Source of the DNA: Arenibacter latericius DSM 15913
GTDB lineage: Bacteria > Bacteroidota > Bacteroidia > Flavobacteriales > Flavobacteriaceae
Assembly (NCBI RefSeq): GCF_000424985.1
Contig: NZ_AUKX01000022.1
Span: forward strand, 18,489-82,488
Reading direction: 5' to 3'
DNA: 64,000 nucleotides
Notes under the pieces: generated by a model
Database searches by the model: none
What the model was told of the DNA's origin: nothing
What the model saw: only the letters and a program-made list of their open reading frames with translations
Made by a program: the position numbers and the translations under genes
Part shown: positions 37,331-47,500 of the stretch, one piece after another
Layout: each line of letters begins with the position of its first letter
Position numbering within the stretch: the first letter of the stretch is position 1

Positions 37331-37361
37331 AAAAAAAGTCCATCATAGGATGGACTTTTTT
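37331..37361 (-). terminator. intrinsic terminator of the act-cta operon
   Basis: Stem AAAAAGTCCATC / GATGGACTTTTT with a 4-base loop, ending in T on the minus strand. It lies 20 bases past the ctaD stop codon. Confidence 0.9.
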
Positions 37362-37380
37362 ATCACTTAAATATATTTAT

Positions 37381-39201
37381 TTAATGCTGTAATTCATCTT
37401 CATCATCGAATAAAGGCACATCTTGAGGTACAAAATCCTGAGTTGGAATTATATACTCCCCATTATCATGAACCTTACTATAGTCATAAGGCCATCTGTG
37501 TACTACAGGTAAAGCTCCAGGCCAGTTTCCATGAACATGCTCTACTGGTGTAGTCCACTCTAAGGTAGTAGCTTTCCAAGGGTTCTGAGTTGCTTTAGCA
37601 CCATAGAACATACTTTTTACGAAGTTGTAAACGAATACTAATTGAACCAAAGCCGCAACTATAGCAAATACTGTCATTAACATCTGTACGTCTGCTAAGT
37701 CATCGAACATTGGGAAAGCTGTATTCTCGTAGTATCTACGTGGCACACCTGCCATACCTACAAAGTGCATTGGGAAAAACACCCCATAAGAACACACTGC
37801 AGTAACCCAGAAGTGAACATATCCCATATTCTTATTCATCATTCTACCGAACATTTTTGGGAACCAGTGATATATACCCGCAAACATACCATAAAGTGCA
37901 GAAATACCCATTACCAAGTGGAAGTGAGCAATTACGAAATAAGTATCGTGAACGTTAATATCTAAGGTACTATCCCCTAAAATAATACCGGTAAGACCAC
38001 CAGATATAAAGGTAGAAACCATACCAATAGAGAATAACATAGCAGGGTTAAACTGAATGTTACCTTTCCATAGGGTTGTAATCCAGTTAAAGGCTTTTAC
38101 TGCAGAAGGAATTGCAATCAACAATGTAGTAAAGGTAAATACAGATCCTAAAAATGGATTCATCCCAGAAACGAACATGTGGTGACCCCAAACTATAGTT
38201 GATAAGAAAGCAATTGCCAAAATAGAGGCGATCATAGCACGATATCCAAAAATTGGTTTTCGAGCGTTAACCGCCATTACTTCAGAAACAATACCCATTG
38301 CAGGTAGAATTACAATGTATACCTCTGGGTGACCTAAGAACCAGAACAAGTGCTCATACAATACTGGAGATCCTCCTTGGTAGTGTAATACTTCACCTTG
38401 AATAAAAATATCTGAAAGGAAGAAAGAAGTACCAAAACTTCTATCCATAATCAACAACAAGGCTGCTGATAAAAGAACGGGGAAAGAAACCACCCCAATA
38501 ATAGCAGTAACAAAAAATGCCCAAACTGTTAATGGGAGTCTAGTCATAGACATCCCCTCAGTTCTAAGGTTAATTACGGTAACAATATAGTTTAATGAAC
38601 CCAATAGGGATTGAACTATAAAGAAGAACATTGATACCAACCAAAGTGTCATTCCTAAACCAGAACCAGGTTGCGCCATTGGCAGGGCACTTAATGGAGG
38701 ATATACCGTCCATCCAGCTGCTGCAGGGCCTGCCTCTAAAAACAAGGAAGACAACATTATAATACAAGCAACGAAGAATATCCAAAAAGATAACATATTC
38801 AAGAAACCAGAAGCCATATCTCTAGCTCCGATTTGCAATGGAATAAGTAAGTTACTAAAGGTACCACTAAGTCCGGCTGTTAACAGGAAGAAAACCATTA
38901 GAGTACCATGAATAGTTACCAAAGCTAGGTAAACATCTGCATCCATAACACCTCCTGGCGCCCATTTCCCTAATAAAGCTTCAAATATTACAAAAGACTC
39001 TCCCGGCCATGCCAACTGCATCCTAAACAATACTGACATAAGGATACCTAGAGCACCCATAATCAAACCAGTGATCAGATATTGCTTAGCAATCATCTTA
39101 TGATCCTGACTAAAAATATATTTGGTCACAAAGGTTTCCTTGTGATGGTGTCCGTGATCACCTGAATGATCTTCTACATGTGCGTTAGCTGTTACAGACA
39201 T
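37381..39201 (-). CDS. ctaD: cytochrome c oxidase subunit I
   Basis: Catalytic subunit with low-spin haem and the haem-copper centre where oxygen is reduced; proton pump. The 606-residue product has 12 membrane helices and the key motifs: haem ligand HGTLMVFF, FWFLGHPEVYIVILP with the D-channel Glu and the CuB His-Tyr pair, WGHHMFVSGMNP with two CuB His, TLLIAIPSAVKAFNW (K-channel Thr and Lys), and VHDTYFVIAHFHLVMG with the haem His. It has the E-containing A1-type layout. The His-rich N-terminus (DHSGDHGHHH) is an extra. It follows ctaC by 44 bases and closes the act operon. Confidence 0.97.
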   Translation of the reverse strand: MSVTANAHVEDHSGDHGHHHKETFVTKYIFSQDHKMIAKQYLITGLIMGALGILMSVLFRMQLAWPGESFVIFEALLGKWAPGGVMDADVYLALVTIHGTLMVFFLLTAGLSGTFSNLLIPLQIGARDMASGFLNMLSFWIFFVACIIMLSSLFLEAGPAAAGWTVYPPLSALPMAQPGSGLGMTLWLVSMFFFIVQSLLGSLNYIVTVINLRTEGMSMTRLPLTVWAFFVTAIIGVVSFPVLLSAALLLIMDRSFGTSFFLSDIFIQGEVLHYQGGSPVLYEHLFWFLGHPEVYIVILPAMGIVSEVMAVNARKPIFGYRAMIASILAIAFLSTIVWGHHMFVSGMNPFLGSVFTFTTLLIAIPSAVKAFNWITTLWKGNIQFNPAMLFSIGMVSTFISGGLTGIILGDSTLDINVHDTYFVIAHFHLVMGISALYGMFAGIYHWFPKMFGRMMNKNMGYVHFWVTAVCSYGVFFPMHFVGMAGVPRRYYENTAFPMFDDLADVQMLMTVFAIVAALVQLVFVYNFVKSMFYGAKATQNPWKATTLEWTTPVEHVHGNWPGALPVVHRWPYDYSKVHDNGEYIIPTQDFVPQDVPLFDDEDELQH

Positions 39202-39245
39202 AGTTGTAAATTTATATTTTTTTAACGTTATTAATTAATATCGAA

Positions 39246-40304
39246 CTATTGTTGACCGGCAATTGAGTTTCCAAAAGTCTGTTGACTTTCAATCCACTTA
39301 TTAAATTCCTCTTCAGTTTCAACAATAATTTTCATCTGCATATTATAGTGCGATTTTCCACAAATCTTATTACACAACAACACGTAGTCAAACTCCCATG
39401 GATCACTGTTATCTTCACCATTAGCAGCTCTTTCAGCTCGTAGCTTATTTATCCCATTTACTTTGTCGATAACATCTGGCTTTTGCCTCATTTCAGCCGT
39501 AGTAATGGTCGGAGTAAAAGAGAATTGAGTAACCATCCCAGGAACACAGTTCATTTGCATTCTAAAGTGTGGCATATATGCAGAGTGAAGAACATCTTGC
39601 GATCGTATTTTAAAGTTCACTTTTCTACCTACAGGTAAGTGTACTTCCTTAACAACAATATCATCTGATGCATTAGGATCTGAATTATCGATACCGAGAA
39701 CGTTTGCATTATCAATATCAATCATTCTCACATTGGCGTCACCAAGTACGTTATCATCTCCAGCGTATCTAGCTGTCCAGCCAAACTGTTGAGCGTACAA
39801 CTCTATTATTAATGGATCATCGTCATCATTAATATCCATAATATTGGTCCATGCATATAGCCCCCAAAGAATAAGTCCAGACAATACTATTACTGGAATA
39901 ATAGTCCAGATAAACTCTAAACGGTCATTATCTGCGTAGAATAATGCTTTTTTACCCTTCTCTCCTCTGTACTTATAAGCGAAAAAGTGTAACAAAAACT
40001 GAGTGATAGTTTGTACAAAGAAAATTACTAGCATAGAAGCTAACATCAAGGAATCATAATCGCTTCCATGCTCAGATGCAGCTTCAGGTAAAAGGGTTTT
40101 AGTGTATTTTACAAAACTAAAGATGGTAATTCCATAAAGAAAGATCATAAACACCACCATTAGATACCCATTGTACTTATTATCGGTATCGTTAGCAATT
40201 TGGTCATTGCTCCTTCCGATCTGTGCCAATTCGAATATCTTGGTCATTTGCCAAATGGCAATTCCAACTAATATTAAAACAATTATGGTTAATAATGCAG
40301 TCAT
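39246..40304 (-). CDS. ctaC: cytochrome c oxidase subunit II
   Basis: Carries the binuclear CuA centre that accepts electrons from cytochrome c or directly from alternative complex III. The 352-residue product has membrane helices near residues 2-19, 45-66, 82-104 and 134-155 and a C-terminal cupredoxin domain. CuA ligands are visible in LLCNKICGKSHYNMQM (two Cys, His, Met) and in VLHSAYMPHFRMQ (His). LEFIWTIIPVIVLSGLI is the family helix. It is longer than typical because of extra N-terminal helices and a loop in the cupredoxin domain. No haem-binding CxxCH tail, so not a caa3 fusion. Confidence 0.96.
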   Translation of the reverse strand: MTALLTIIVLILVGIAIWQMTKIFELAQIGRSNDQIANDTDNKYNGYLMVVFMIFLYGITIFSFVKYTKTLLPEAASEHGSDYDSLMLASMLVIFFVQTITQFLLHFFAYKYRGEKGKKALFYADNDRLEFIWTIIPVIVLSGLILWGLYAWTNIMDINDDDDPLIIELYAQQFGWTARYAGDDNVLGDANVRMIDIDNANVLGIDNSDPNASDDIVVKEVHLPVGRKVNFKIRSQDVLHSAYMPHFRMQMNCVPGMVTQFSFTPTITTAEMRQKPDVIDKVNGINKLRAERAANGEDNSDPWEFDYVLLCNKICGKSHYNMQMKIIVETEEEFNKWIESQQTFGNSIAGQQ

Positions 40305-40335
40305 CGTATGATTTGAAATTATACTTATTTAAAAA

Positions 40336-41619
40336 CTAATAGTGAAAATGTTTACTTTCCTCGATAAACGGATTTCGTTTTGGTTGTAAAGGCGCTTTTG
40401 TAAGTGACCTAAATACCACGAATATAAACAAGCCCGTAAAGAACAATACCGAAGAAATTTCTGGAATACCTATAGACCACTGATCACCTACTGTTGCAGG
40501 CATTATAGCCACATAAACATTCATATAATGTCCTACTAAAATAACGATCCCTGTCATTACAACGAACCAGTTGACCCTTTTAAAGTCGCTATTCATTAAG
40601 AGTAGCAATGGGAATAAAAAGTTAATCGCTACCATTCCCAAAAATGGAAGTCTATAATCTGAGATTCTAGTAACGAAATACGTTACCTCCTCTGGTATGT
40701 TTGCATACCAAATAAGCATGAATTGAGAGAACCAAAGGTAAGCCCAAAAGATACTAATCCCGAACATAAACTTCGCTAAATCATGGATATGGCTATCGTT
40801 TACATCCTTTAAATATCCTTTAGATTTTAAGTAAACAGTTACCAGGGCTATTACCGTAATTCCAGTAACAAACATACCTGCAAAAATATACCATCCAAAA
40901 AGGGTACTAAACCAGTGAGGGTCTACACTCATTATCCAATCCCAAGACATCATGGATTCTGTAATAAGGTAGAACACTAAGAATCCCGCTGAGATTCTAA
41001 AGTTTAGTTTAAAGTTTTTATCGTCATTCGCTTCATCCTGTGCAAGAGATAATTTTCTTGAGTATTCTCTATACAGAATCCATCCAGCCAAGAAAATTGC
41101 TGCTCTAATTAAAAAGAACGGTCCGTTAAGATAGCCAGACTTTGCTTGTATTAATGCGTCATTTGCTACCACCTCTGGATCCATCCATACAAATAGGTGG
41201 TTCAGGTGCGCTACGGACAGCACTAAAATTATAAATACAATTATCCCTCCAGGAACCAGGTAGGCGGTTATCCCTTCCATTACCCTAAACAGTAATGGGG
41301 ACCATCCCGCTTGGGCTGCTCGCTGTATTGCATAAAATGCTAATGCACCTAGAGCAATCATCATAAAGAAAAGAGCTGCCACATATAATGCGGCCCAAGG
41401 TTTATTTTGTAATTGATGTAATAAATGCACATCATGTGAAGGGTCATGAGCCTGTGCTACCACATGCGCATCTCCGTGTCCATCGTTATGGGATGCAACC
41501 ATTGCTTTTGCATCTTCCACTGTACTTGGTGCAGTCATAAAACCGATGCCAATTCCCAATACGCCCACAGCCATTAGGATGAAGGAAGCAATTTTTAATC
41601 TATTTGAAAAAGTATACAT
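40336..41619 (-). CDS. actF: alternative complex III subunit ActF (quinol:cytochrome c oxidoreductase membrane subunit)
   Basis: Integral membrane subunit of alternative complex III, related to ActC/NrfD but without a soluble domain. The 427-residue product has about ten membrane helices and shared motifs such as YLVPGGIIVFIILVLSVAHLNHLFVWMD, LNGPFFLIRAAIFLAGW and TESMMSWDWIMSVDPHWFSTLFGWYIFAG. A His-rich stretch (about residues 45-67) follows the first helix. It sits between actE and ctaC with gaps of under 35 bases. With ActC it is thought to form the quinol- and proton-related membrane arm. Assignment rests on motifs and gene order and is firm. Confidence 0.93.
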   Translation of the reverse strand: MYTFSNRLKIASFILMAVGVLGIGIGFMTAPSTVEDAKAMVASHNDGHGDAHVVAQAHDPSHDVHLLHQLQNKPWAALYVAALFFMMIALGALAFYAIQRAAQAGWSPLLFRVMEGITAYLVPGGIIVFIILVLSVAHLNHLFVWMDPEVVANDALIQAKSGYLNGPFFLIRAAIFLAGWILYREYSRKLSLAQDEANDDKNFKLNFRISAGFLVFYLITESMMSWDWIMSVDPHWFSTLFGWYIFAGMFVTGITVIALVTVYLKSKGYLKDVNDSHIHDLAKFMFGISIFWAYLWFSQFMLIWYANIPEEVTYFVTRISDYRLPFLGMVAINFLFPLLLLMNSDFKRVNWFVVMTGIVILVGHYMNVYVAIMPATVGDQWSIGIPEISSVLFFTGLFIFVVFRSLTKAPLQPKRNPFIEESKHFHY

Positions 41620-41637
41620 ATTGCTAATATCTAGATC

Positions 41638-42198
41638 TTATTTTGTTAAATCTTCTTTCAAGGTCATTACGTATTCAGCTACTTGCCAGCGCTCTTTTAT
41701 ATCTAGCTGCCCAGCATAAGAACCCATGGAGTTAAGGCCATAGTAAATAACATGATAGGTAGACCCTACCGTTACGTTCCTAGCAACATCAGCATAACTT
41801 GGCACTCCAAGTATTTTTTCTCTTTTTACCAAATTACCTTGACCATCACCCTTATCGCCATGGCAAAGGGAACAATAGATAGCATAAAGCTCTTTACCTT
41901 TCTGTAGGTTCTCTTCTCTATTTAAAGAATCTAATGGACTTGGGTTAACTCTTGACTGCTCTTTGCCTTCAATTGTATTCTCTATCCCATAAGGAATCCA
42001 ACCTCTTGCTATAGTATTATCTGCTGGCAGACCCGCAGAACTACCATCTGGAAGGAAATCTACTTGTTGGTATGTTTCATAACCCACGGATTTGTACATA
42101 TCGGGCATAAACTCGAAATTTCTATTACGGTTATTAGCACATGAAGCAACTAATAATACCAAACCAAGTACAATCCCTATTTTGCTAAAATTATTCAT
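41638..42198 (-). CDS. actE: alternative complex III subunit ActE, mono-haem cytochrome c lipoprotein
   Basis: Monohaem cytochrome c that passes electrons from the Fe-S/haem head of the complex to the oxidase. The 186-residue product has a lipoprotein signal (LLVASC, lipidated Cys about residue 20), a linker, and a class I cytochrome c domain with haem motif CSLCH (in YAIYCSLCHGDKGDGQG), a likely axial Met in LNSMGSY, and the closing helix ERWQVAEYVMTL. It lies 11 bases after actD and 18 bases before actF. Position and motif make it secure. Confidence 0.93.
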   Translation of the reverse strand: MNNFSKIGIVLGLVLLVASCANNRNRNFEFMPDMYKSVGYETYQQVDFLPDGSSAGLPADNTIARGWIPYGIENTIEGKEQSRVNPSPLDSLNREENLQKGKELYAIYCSLCHGDKGDGQGNLVKREKILGVPSYADVARNVTVGSTYHVIYYGLNSMGSYAGQLDIKERWQVAEYVMTLKEDLTK

Positions 42199-42209
42199 AA
42201 TTTCTATGA

Positions 42210-42731
42210 CTACTTTTCTGTAATATTAATTTCGACTGCTCCTGTATCTAACAACAAATCCATAAGTTCTTTTTCGTTGTTATGAATTTCTATTTCCATT
42301 AGGAAATGATCGTCTGTTGTTCTTACATCTGGATTCTCAGCTTCTTTAAAAGGCCACAATTTACTTCTTAAGTAGAAAGTGATTACCATAAGGTGAGCTG
42401 CAAAGAAAACAGTTAGCTCAAACATAATCGGAATAAAAGCCGGCATGTTTTCAACAAAACTAAAACTAGGCTTTCCTCCTATATCTTGAGGCCAATCCTC
42501 AATCATTATGTAATTCATCATTGCAATTGCAATTGCTAGACCTACACACCCATATAAAAATGAGGTAATTGCTAATCTAGTTGGTGCTAATCCCATTGCC
42601 TTGTCTAACCCGTGTACGGGAAATGGGCAATATATTTCTTCTATATGATGCTTGGCCGTTTTCACCTTTTTAACAGCATGCATTAGCACATCGTCATCAT
42701 CATAAAACGCATGTATAACTTTAGACGCCAT
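42210..42731 (-). CDS. actD: alternative complex III subunit ActD (DUF3341)
   Basis: Small membrane subunit of alternative complex III. The 173-residue product belongs to DUF3341: a soluble N-terminal half with VIHAFYDDDDVLMHAVKKVK and the HIEEIYCPFPVHGLDKAMGL block, two membrane helices (about residues 56-74 and 93-115) and a soluble C-terminal tail (TDDHFLMEIEI). No cofactor motif. It begins four bases after actC and precedes actE by 11 bases. The role is structural as far as known from the complex. Confidence 0.93.
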   Translation of the reverse strand: MASKVIHAFYDDDDVLMHAVKKVKTAKHHIEEIYCPFPVHGLDKAMGLAPTRLAITSFLYGCVGLAIAIAMMNYIMIEDWPQDIGGKPSFSFVENMPAFIPIMFELTVFFAAHLMVITFYLRSKLWPFKEAENPDVRTTDDHFLMEIEIHNNEKELMDLLLDTGAVEINITEK

Positions 42732-42735
42732 ATAA

Positions 42736-44484
42736 TTATTTCTTATTGTTTAAAATCTTTGCTTGTCCTGCCCAATCATCTCTTTGTGCCCTACCTGGGA
42801 ACAATTCTGTAATAGCATCTAATAAGTCATACTCCTTATCAGTCATACGCGCTACTTGTTCAAATGTATAGATCCCAATTTGATTAAGGCTAGCTTCCAT
42901 TTGAGGCCCTATACCTTTAATCTTTTTAAGATCATCCGCCTGTTGAGTAATAGGATCAAATGTTCCCACCGCATTCAACAATTCAGAGACACCAGTTTTA
43001 TTGTCTTTAAGAGGTGTAGCCTCACCCATTATTACGTTGTCCGTAATGGGCTTTTTCTCAGATACCAATGGTTTAACAGTAGAAATTTGGTATAAAGGCT
43101 TTCCAGCATCTCTTAATTTTTTATACCTATCTCCTGAAGATTTCAAGATGGTTTTTACTTCCGCCTGTGCAATCACAGGGAACGTTCTTGAGTAAAGTAA
43201 AAACAACACAAAGAAGAAACCTATTGTTCCAACAAATGTTCCAATATCTACGAATGTTGGAGAGAACATAGTCCAAGCAGATGGCATATAATCCCTATGT
43301 AAAGACGTAGCAATAATTACAAATCTTTCGAACCACATACCTATGTTCACCACAATAGATATAAAGAAAGAGAACATAATACTAGTTCTTAATTTCTTAA
43401 ACCACATAAACTGTGGAGAGAACACGTTACAGGTCATCATTGCCCAGTAAGCCCACCAGTACGGTCCGGTAGCTCTATTTAAGAAAGCGTACTGCTCGTA
43501 TTCTACTCCAGAATACCATGCAATAAACAACTCCGTAATATAAGCACAACCTACAATAGAACCTGTCAACATAATTACAATGTTCATCAATTCTATATGC
43601 TGTACGGTAATGTAGTCTTCTAATCCACTTACTTTTCTCATAATGATTAACAAGGTATTCACCATTGCGAATCCAGAGAAGATAGCCCCAGCAACAAAGT
43701 ACGGTGGGAAAATAGTGGTATGCCAACCTGGCACAATAGAAGTAGCAAAGTCAAACGATACAATAGTATGCACAGAAAGTACTAAAGGCGTAGCTAAACC
43801 TGCCAATACTAAGTGAACCTCTTCAAATCTTTGCCAATCCTTAGCACGACCTGTCCAACCGAAACTTAATAAGCTATAAATTTTCTTTTGGAAAGGTTTA
43901 ACAGCACGGTCTCTGATCATCGCAAAATCTGGCAATAAACCTGTCCACCAGAACACTAAGGATACTGATAAGTAAGTAGAAATTGCGAATACATCCCAAA
44001 GTAGTGGCGAGTTAAAGTTTACCCATAAGGAACCAAATTGGTTAGGAATAGGCAACACCCAATAAGCCAACCATGGACGCCCCATGTGAATTAATGGGAA
44101 AAGACCCGCCTGCATAACAGAGAAGATGGTCATCGCTTCCGCAGAACGGTTAATAGCCATTCTCCATTTTTGTCTAAATAACAATAGTACTGCAGAGATC
44201 AGCGTACCGGCATGCCCGATACCTACCCACCAAACAAAGTTGGTAATATCCCAGGCCCAGCCTATTGTTTTATTTAATCCCCAGGTACCGATACCAGTAG
44301 ATATCGTGTAGATGATACATCCAACCCCCCAGAGAAATGCTACCAATGCAATGGAAAATACAATCCACCAATGCTTATTGGCTTTTCCCTCTACCGGAGC
44401 AGCGATGTCCATTGTTACATCATGGTAACTCTTATCTCCAAGTACTAAGGGTTTTCGTATAGGTGCTTCGTAATGCGACGCCAT
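42736..44484 (-). CDS. actC: alternative complex III subunit ActC (NrfD/PsrC type) with C-terminal helix-hairpin-helix tail
   Basis: Membrane subunit that probably binds and oxidises menaquinol. The 582-residue product has ten helices; NFVWWVGIGHAGTLISAVLLL, the LGSLWV-like FGSLWVNFNSPLLWD block and LHRDYMPSAWTMF are family features. Residues about 455-516 are a hydrophilic linker, and residues 517-582 form an extra domain, DDLKKIKGIGPQMEASLNQ through FPGRAQRDDWAGQAKIL. This helix-hairpin-helix unit is the kind known from the C-termini of alphaproteobacterial NuoE proteins and other fusions, not from DNA repair alone. It follows actB by 36 bases and precedes actD by four. Confidence 0.94.
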   Translation of the reverse strand: MASHYEAPIRKPLVLGDKSYHDVTMDIAAPVEGKANKHWWIVFSIALVAFLWGVGCIIYTISTGIGTWGLNKTIGWAWDITNFVWWVGIGHAGTLISAVLLLFRQKWRMAINRSAEAMTIFSVMQAGLFPLIHMGRPWLAYWVLPIPNQFGSLWVNFNSPLLWDVFAISTYLSVSLVFWWTGLLPDFAMIRDRAVKPFQKKIYSLLSFGWTGRAKDWQRFEEVHLVLAGLATPLVLSVHTIVSFDFATSIVPGWHTTIFPPYFVAGAIFSGFAMVNTLLIIMRKVSGLEDYITVQHIELMNIVIMLTGSIVGCAYITELFIAWYSGVEYEQYAFLNRATGPYWWAYWAMMTCNVFSPQFMWFKKLRTSIMFSFFISIVVNIGMWFERFVIIATSLHRDYMPSAWTMFSPTFVDIGTFVGTIGFFFVLFLLYSRTFPVIAQAEVKTILKSSGDRYKKLRDAGKPLYQISTVKPLVSEKKPITDNVIMGEATPLKDNKTGVSELLNAVGTFDPITQQADDLKKIKGIGPQMEASLNQIGIYTFEQVARMTDKEYDLLDAITELFPGRAQRDDWAGQAKILNNKK

Positions 44485-44520
44485 AATTTAATATATAGTT
44501 ACGTTCCTTTTATTATTTGA

Positions 44521-47500
44521 TTAAGCTTCTTCTGTATTCCTCACTTTAGTGTGATAAAAAACATTTGGTCTTGTCCCAATATATTCTAGAAGATGATACA
44601 TACGGTCACTTTCCTTCAACTCGGAAACTTTACTCTCCTTATCATTAACATCCCCAAACACCATTGCACCGTTACCACAAGCCGCTGAACATGCAGTCTG
44701 GAACTCTCCATCCTTAATTTCGCGACCATCACGCTTAGCATCTAAGATAGTCTTCTGCGTCTTCTGAATACACATAGAACACTTCTCCATAACCCCTCTT
44801 GACCTTACAGTAACATCAGGGTTAATAACCATCTTACCTAAATCGTTGTTCATGTGATAATCAAACTCATCATTATCACTATACAAGAACCAGTTAAACC
44901 TTCTCACCTTATACGGACAGTTGTTTGCACAATACCTGGTACCAACACATCTATTATATGCCATATGGTTCTGGCCTTGACGTCCGTGTGATGTTGCCGC
45001 TACTGGACAAACTGTTTCACAAGGCGCATGGTTACAGTGCTGACACATTACTGGCTGGAAGACTACTTGTGGGTTTGCAGATGGATCTTCCAATTCACCA
45101 AATCCACCTAAAGAACCTTTATCTCCAAACAGTCCGTCAAACTCTTCTTTCTTAGTAATGTCCTCAGCGAAAGTATCTTCTGAAGAATAGTACCTATCAA
45201 TACGCAACCAATGCATATCTCTAGATTTCCTCACTTCTGATTTCCCTACTACAGGAACGTTGTTTTCTGCGTGACATGCAATTACACACGCCCCACAACC
45301 AGTACAAGCATTCAAGTCTATAGACAAGTTAAAGTGATGCCCTATAGAGCGATCAAAACTATCCCATAAATCTACACTTGTAGCAGGAACTTCCTGGTGA
45401 TCTAAAGATACTACTGGTTTAGGATTCCATTCCTTAGCATCTTTAGTATTAAATATCTCTAAGGTAGTTTCTTTAATAATATCGCCCCTACCCATTAAAG
45501 TCCTATGCAACTGCACACTTGCAAACTGATGTTTTCCCGAAGCCTTCTCTATAGTTACATTCTGAACGTTAGACAAGTTTTTATACAACACATAAGCATT
45601 AACTCCTGTCTGCATTTCACTCTTCATACCAACAGTCTTCCCATATCCAAAGGCAAGCCCTATAGAACCAGGAGCCTGACCAGGCTGTATGATTACAGGC
45701 ACACCTTCTAATGAAGTTCCATCAACATTAAGAGTAACATAACTTCCATTTAATCCTCCGTCTGCAGAATAATCATTAATTAAACCTAAGCTTTCAGCAT
45801 CTGCTTTAGAAACGGTAACATAGTTATCCCAAGAAACCCTTGTTAAAGGATCAGGGAATTCTTGCAACCATGGGTTACCAGCCTGCTGACCATCACCCAT
45901 TCCAGTTTTTGGATAAAGGGTAAGCTCCATACCTTCTGAAGCTGCCTTAGACAAACTAGATAAGGCTGATGCGATTGAAACCGACTTCACAGCCTCACCT
46001 TCAACATCCTCAGAACCTATAACCACTTCATTCTTAGCAACAAAAACCCCGTCGTGCAATGCTTGATTCCAGTCAGAACCACCTAATATTCCATTATCCC
46101 AAGTTTCTCTTATGTAATCGTAATAAGAAACATCTTTACCCATCCATTTTAGCAAAGCAGTCTGAAACTGCCTAGTATCAAACAATTGCTTAATGGTAGG
46201 CTGCATTAAACCGTAATATCCTTTTTTAATTTGAGTATCTCCCCAAGACTCTAAATAGTGATTAGAAGCCCCTACATACTGAACGGATTCTGTAGTATCG
46301 GTAACGCTTGCGGAGAAAGCCAAAGATAAATCTACATTCTGCAAGGCCTCTACAAACTCGGCTGCATTAGCAAGCGTATATGCAGGGTTCACCCCATCCA
46401 TAAGTAACGCACCAACCTTACCAGCTTTCATATCGGAAATAAGCGCACTAAGAGCAGCTTTATTCCCTTGCCTTACATACTTAGGAGCTGAAGGATCAAA
46501 TGCCTTACTCCCCAACATTTCGTTAATAGCAAGAACAACAGCCTGCGCATTAACATCGTCTATACCCGATACAACTACCGAGTTAGTTTTATTTTTCAAC
46601 ACCTGAGATGCAACAGCATCTAAGGCAGTTTTTGCACTTTCTGGAAGATTTCCACTACTTACTGAAGCACCACTCAACTTGCCGTAAAAGTATGCTAAGG
46701 CAACTTTTTGCTGAGCTGGCGTTAAAGGAACTCTCTTATCAGCATTAGCACCAGATAATGACATATTAGCCTCTAACTGAACATGCCTAGACATTTTACC
46801 ATTTTTAGGTATACGCCCTTTAGAGTATCCTCCATCATAACCTCCACCTTGCCAATCCCCAAGGAAATCAGCTGCGAAAGAAACAATTAAGTCTGCTTTT
46901 TCAAAATCGTAATCTGCTAACGCTCTTTCACCATACTTGGCTTCAAAAGCAGTTAAAGCAGCATCTTCAGAAATAGCATCATATGTCACATAATCTACAT
47001 TCCCGTAAACCTCCTTAAATTCAGCAATCAACCTTGAAGTAGATGGACTTGCATAAGTTTGTGTAAGAAGAGCTATCTTTTTAGAAGACCCCTTTAAGGA
47101 GTTCAATTTAGCTATAACCGCATCATCAACATCACTCCAATCCACCTGCTCCCCATTAAACAAAGGACCTTGCAAACGAGTACTATCATACATCGTTAAT
47201 ACCGAAGCATTAACACGCGCATTGGCAGTACCATTCACCTTAGCATCCAAGTTATTTTCTATTTTGATAGGACGACCTTCACGTGTTTTTACTAAAACAC
47301 TAGCAAAATCGTATCCATCAGCTATAGTAGTCGCATAAAAATTAGCCACCCCAGGAATGATTTCATCCGGCTTGACCACATAGGGAATCGATTTTATCAC
47401 CGGACCCTCGCACGCGGCTAAGGATGCAGCTGCGGTACTAAACCCTACATACTTAAGAAAATCCCTCCTGTTGGTAGACGTAGAAGCTAATGTTTCCTTA

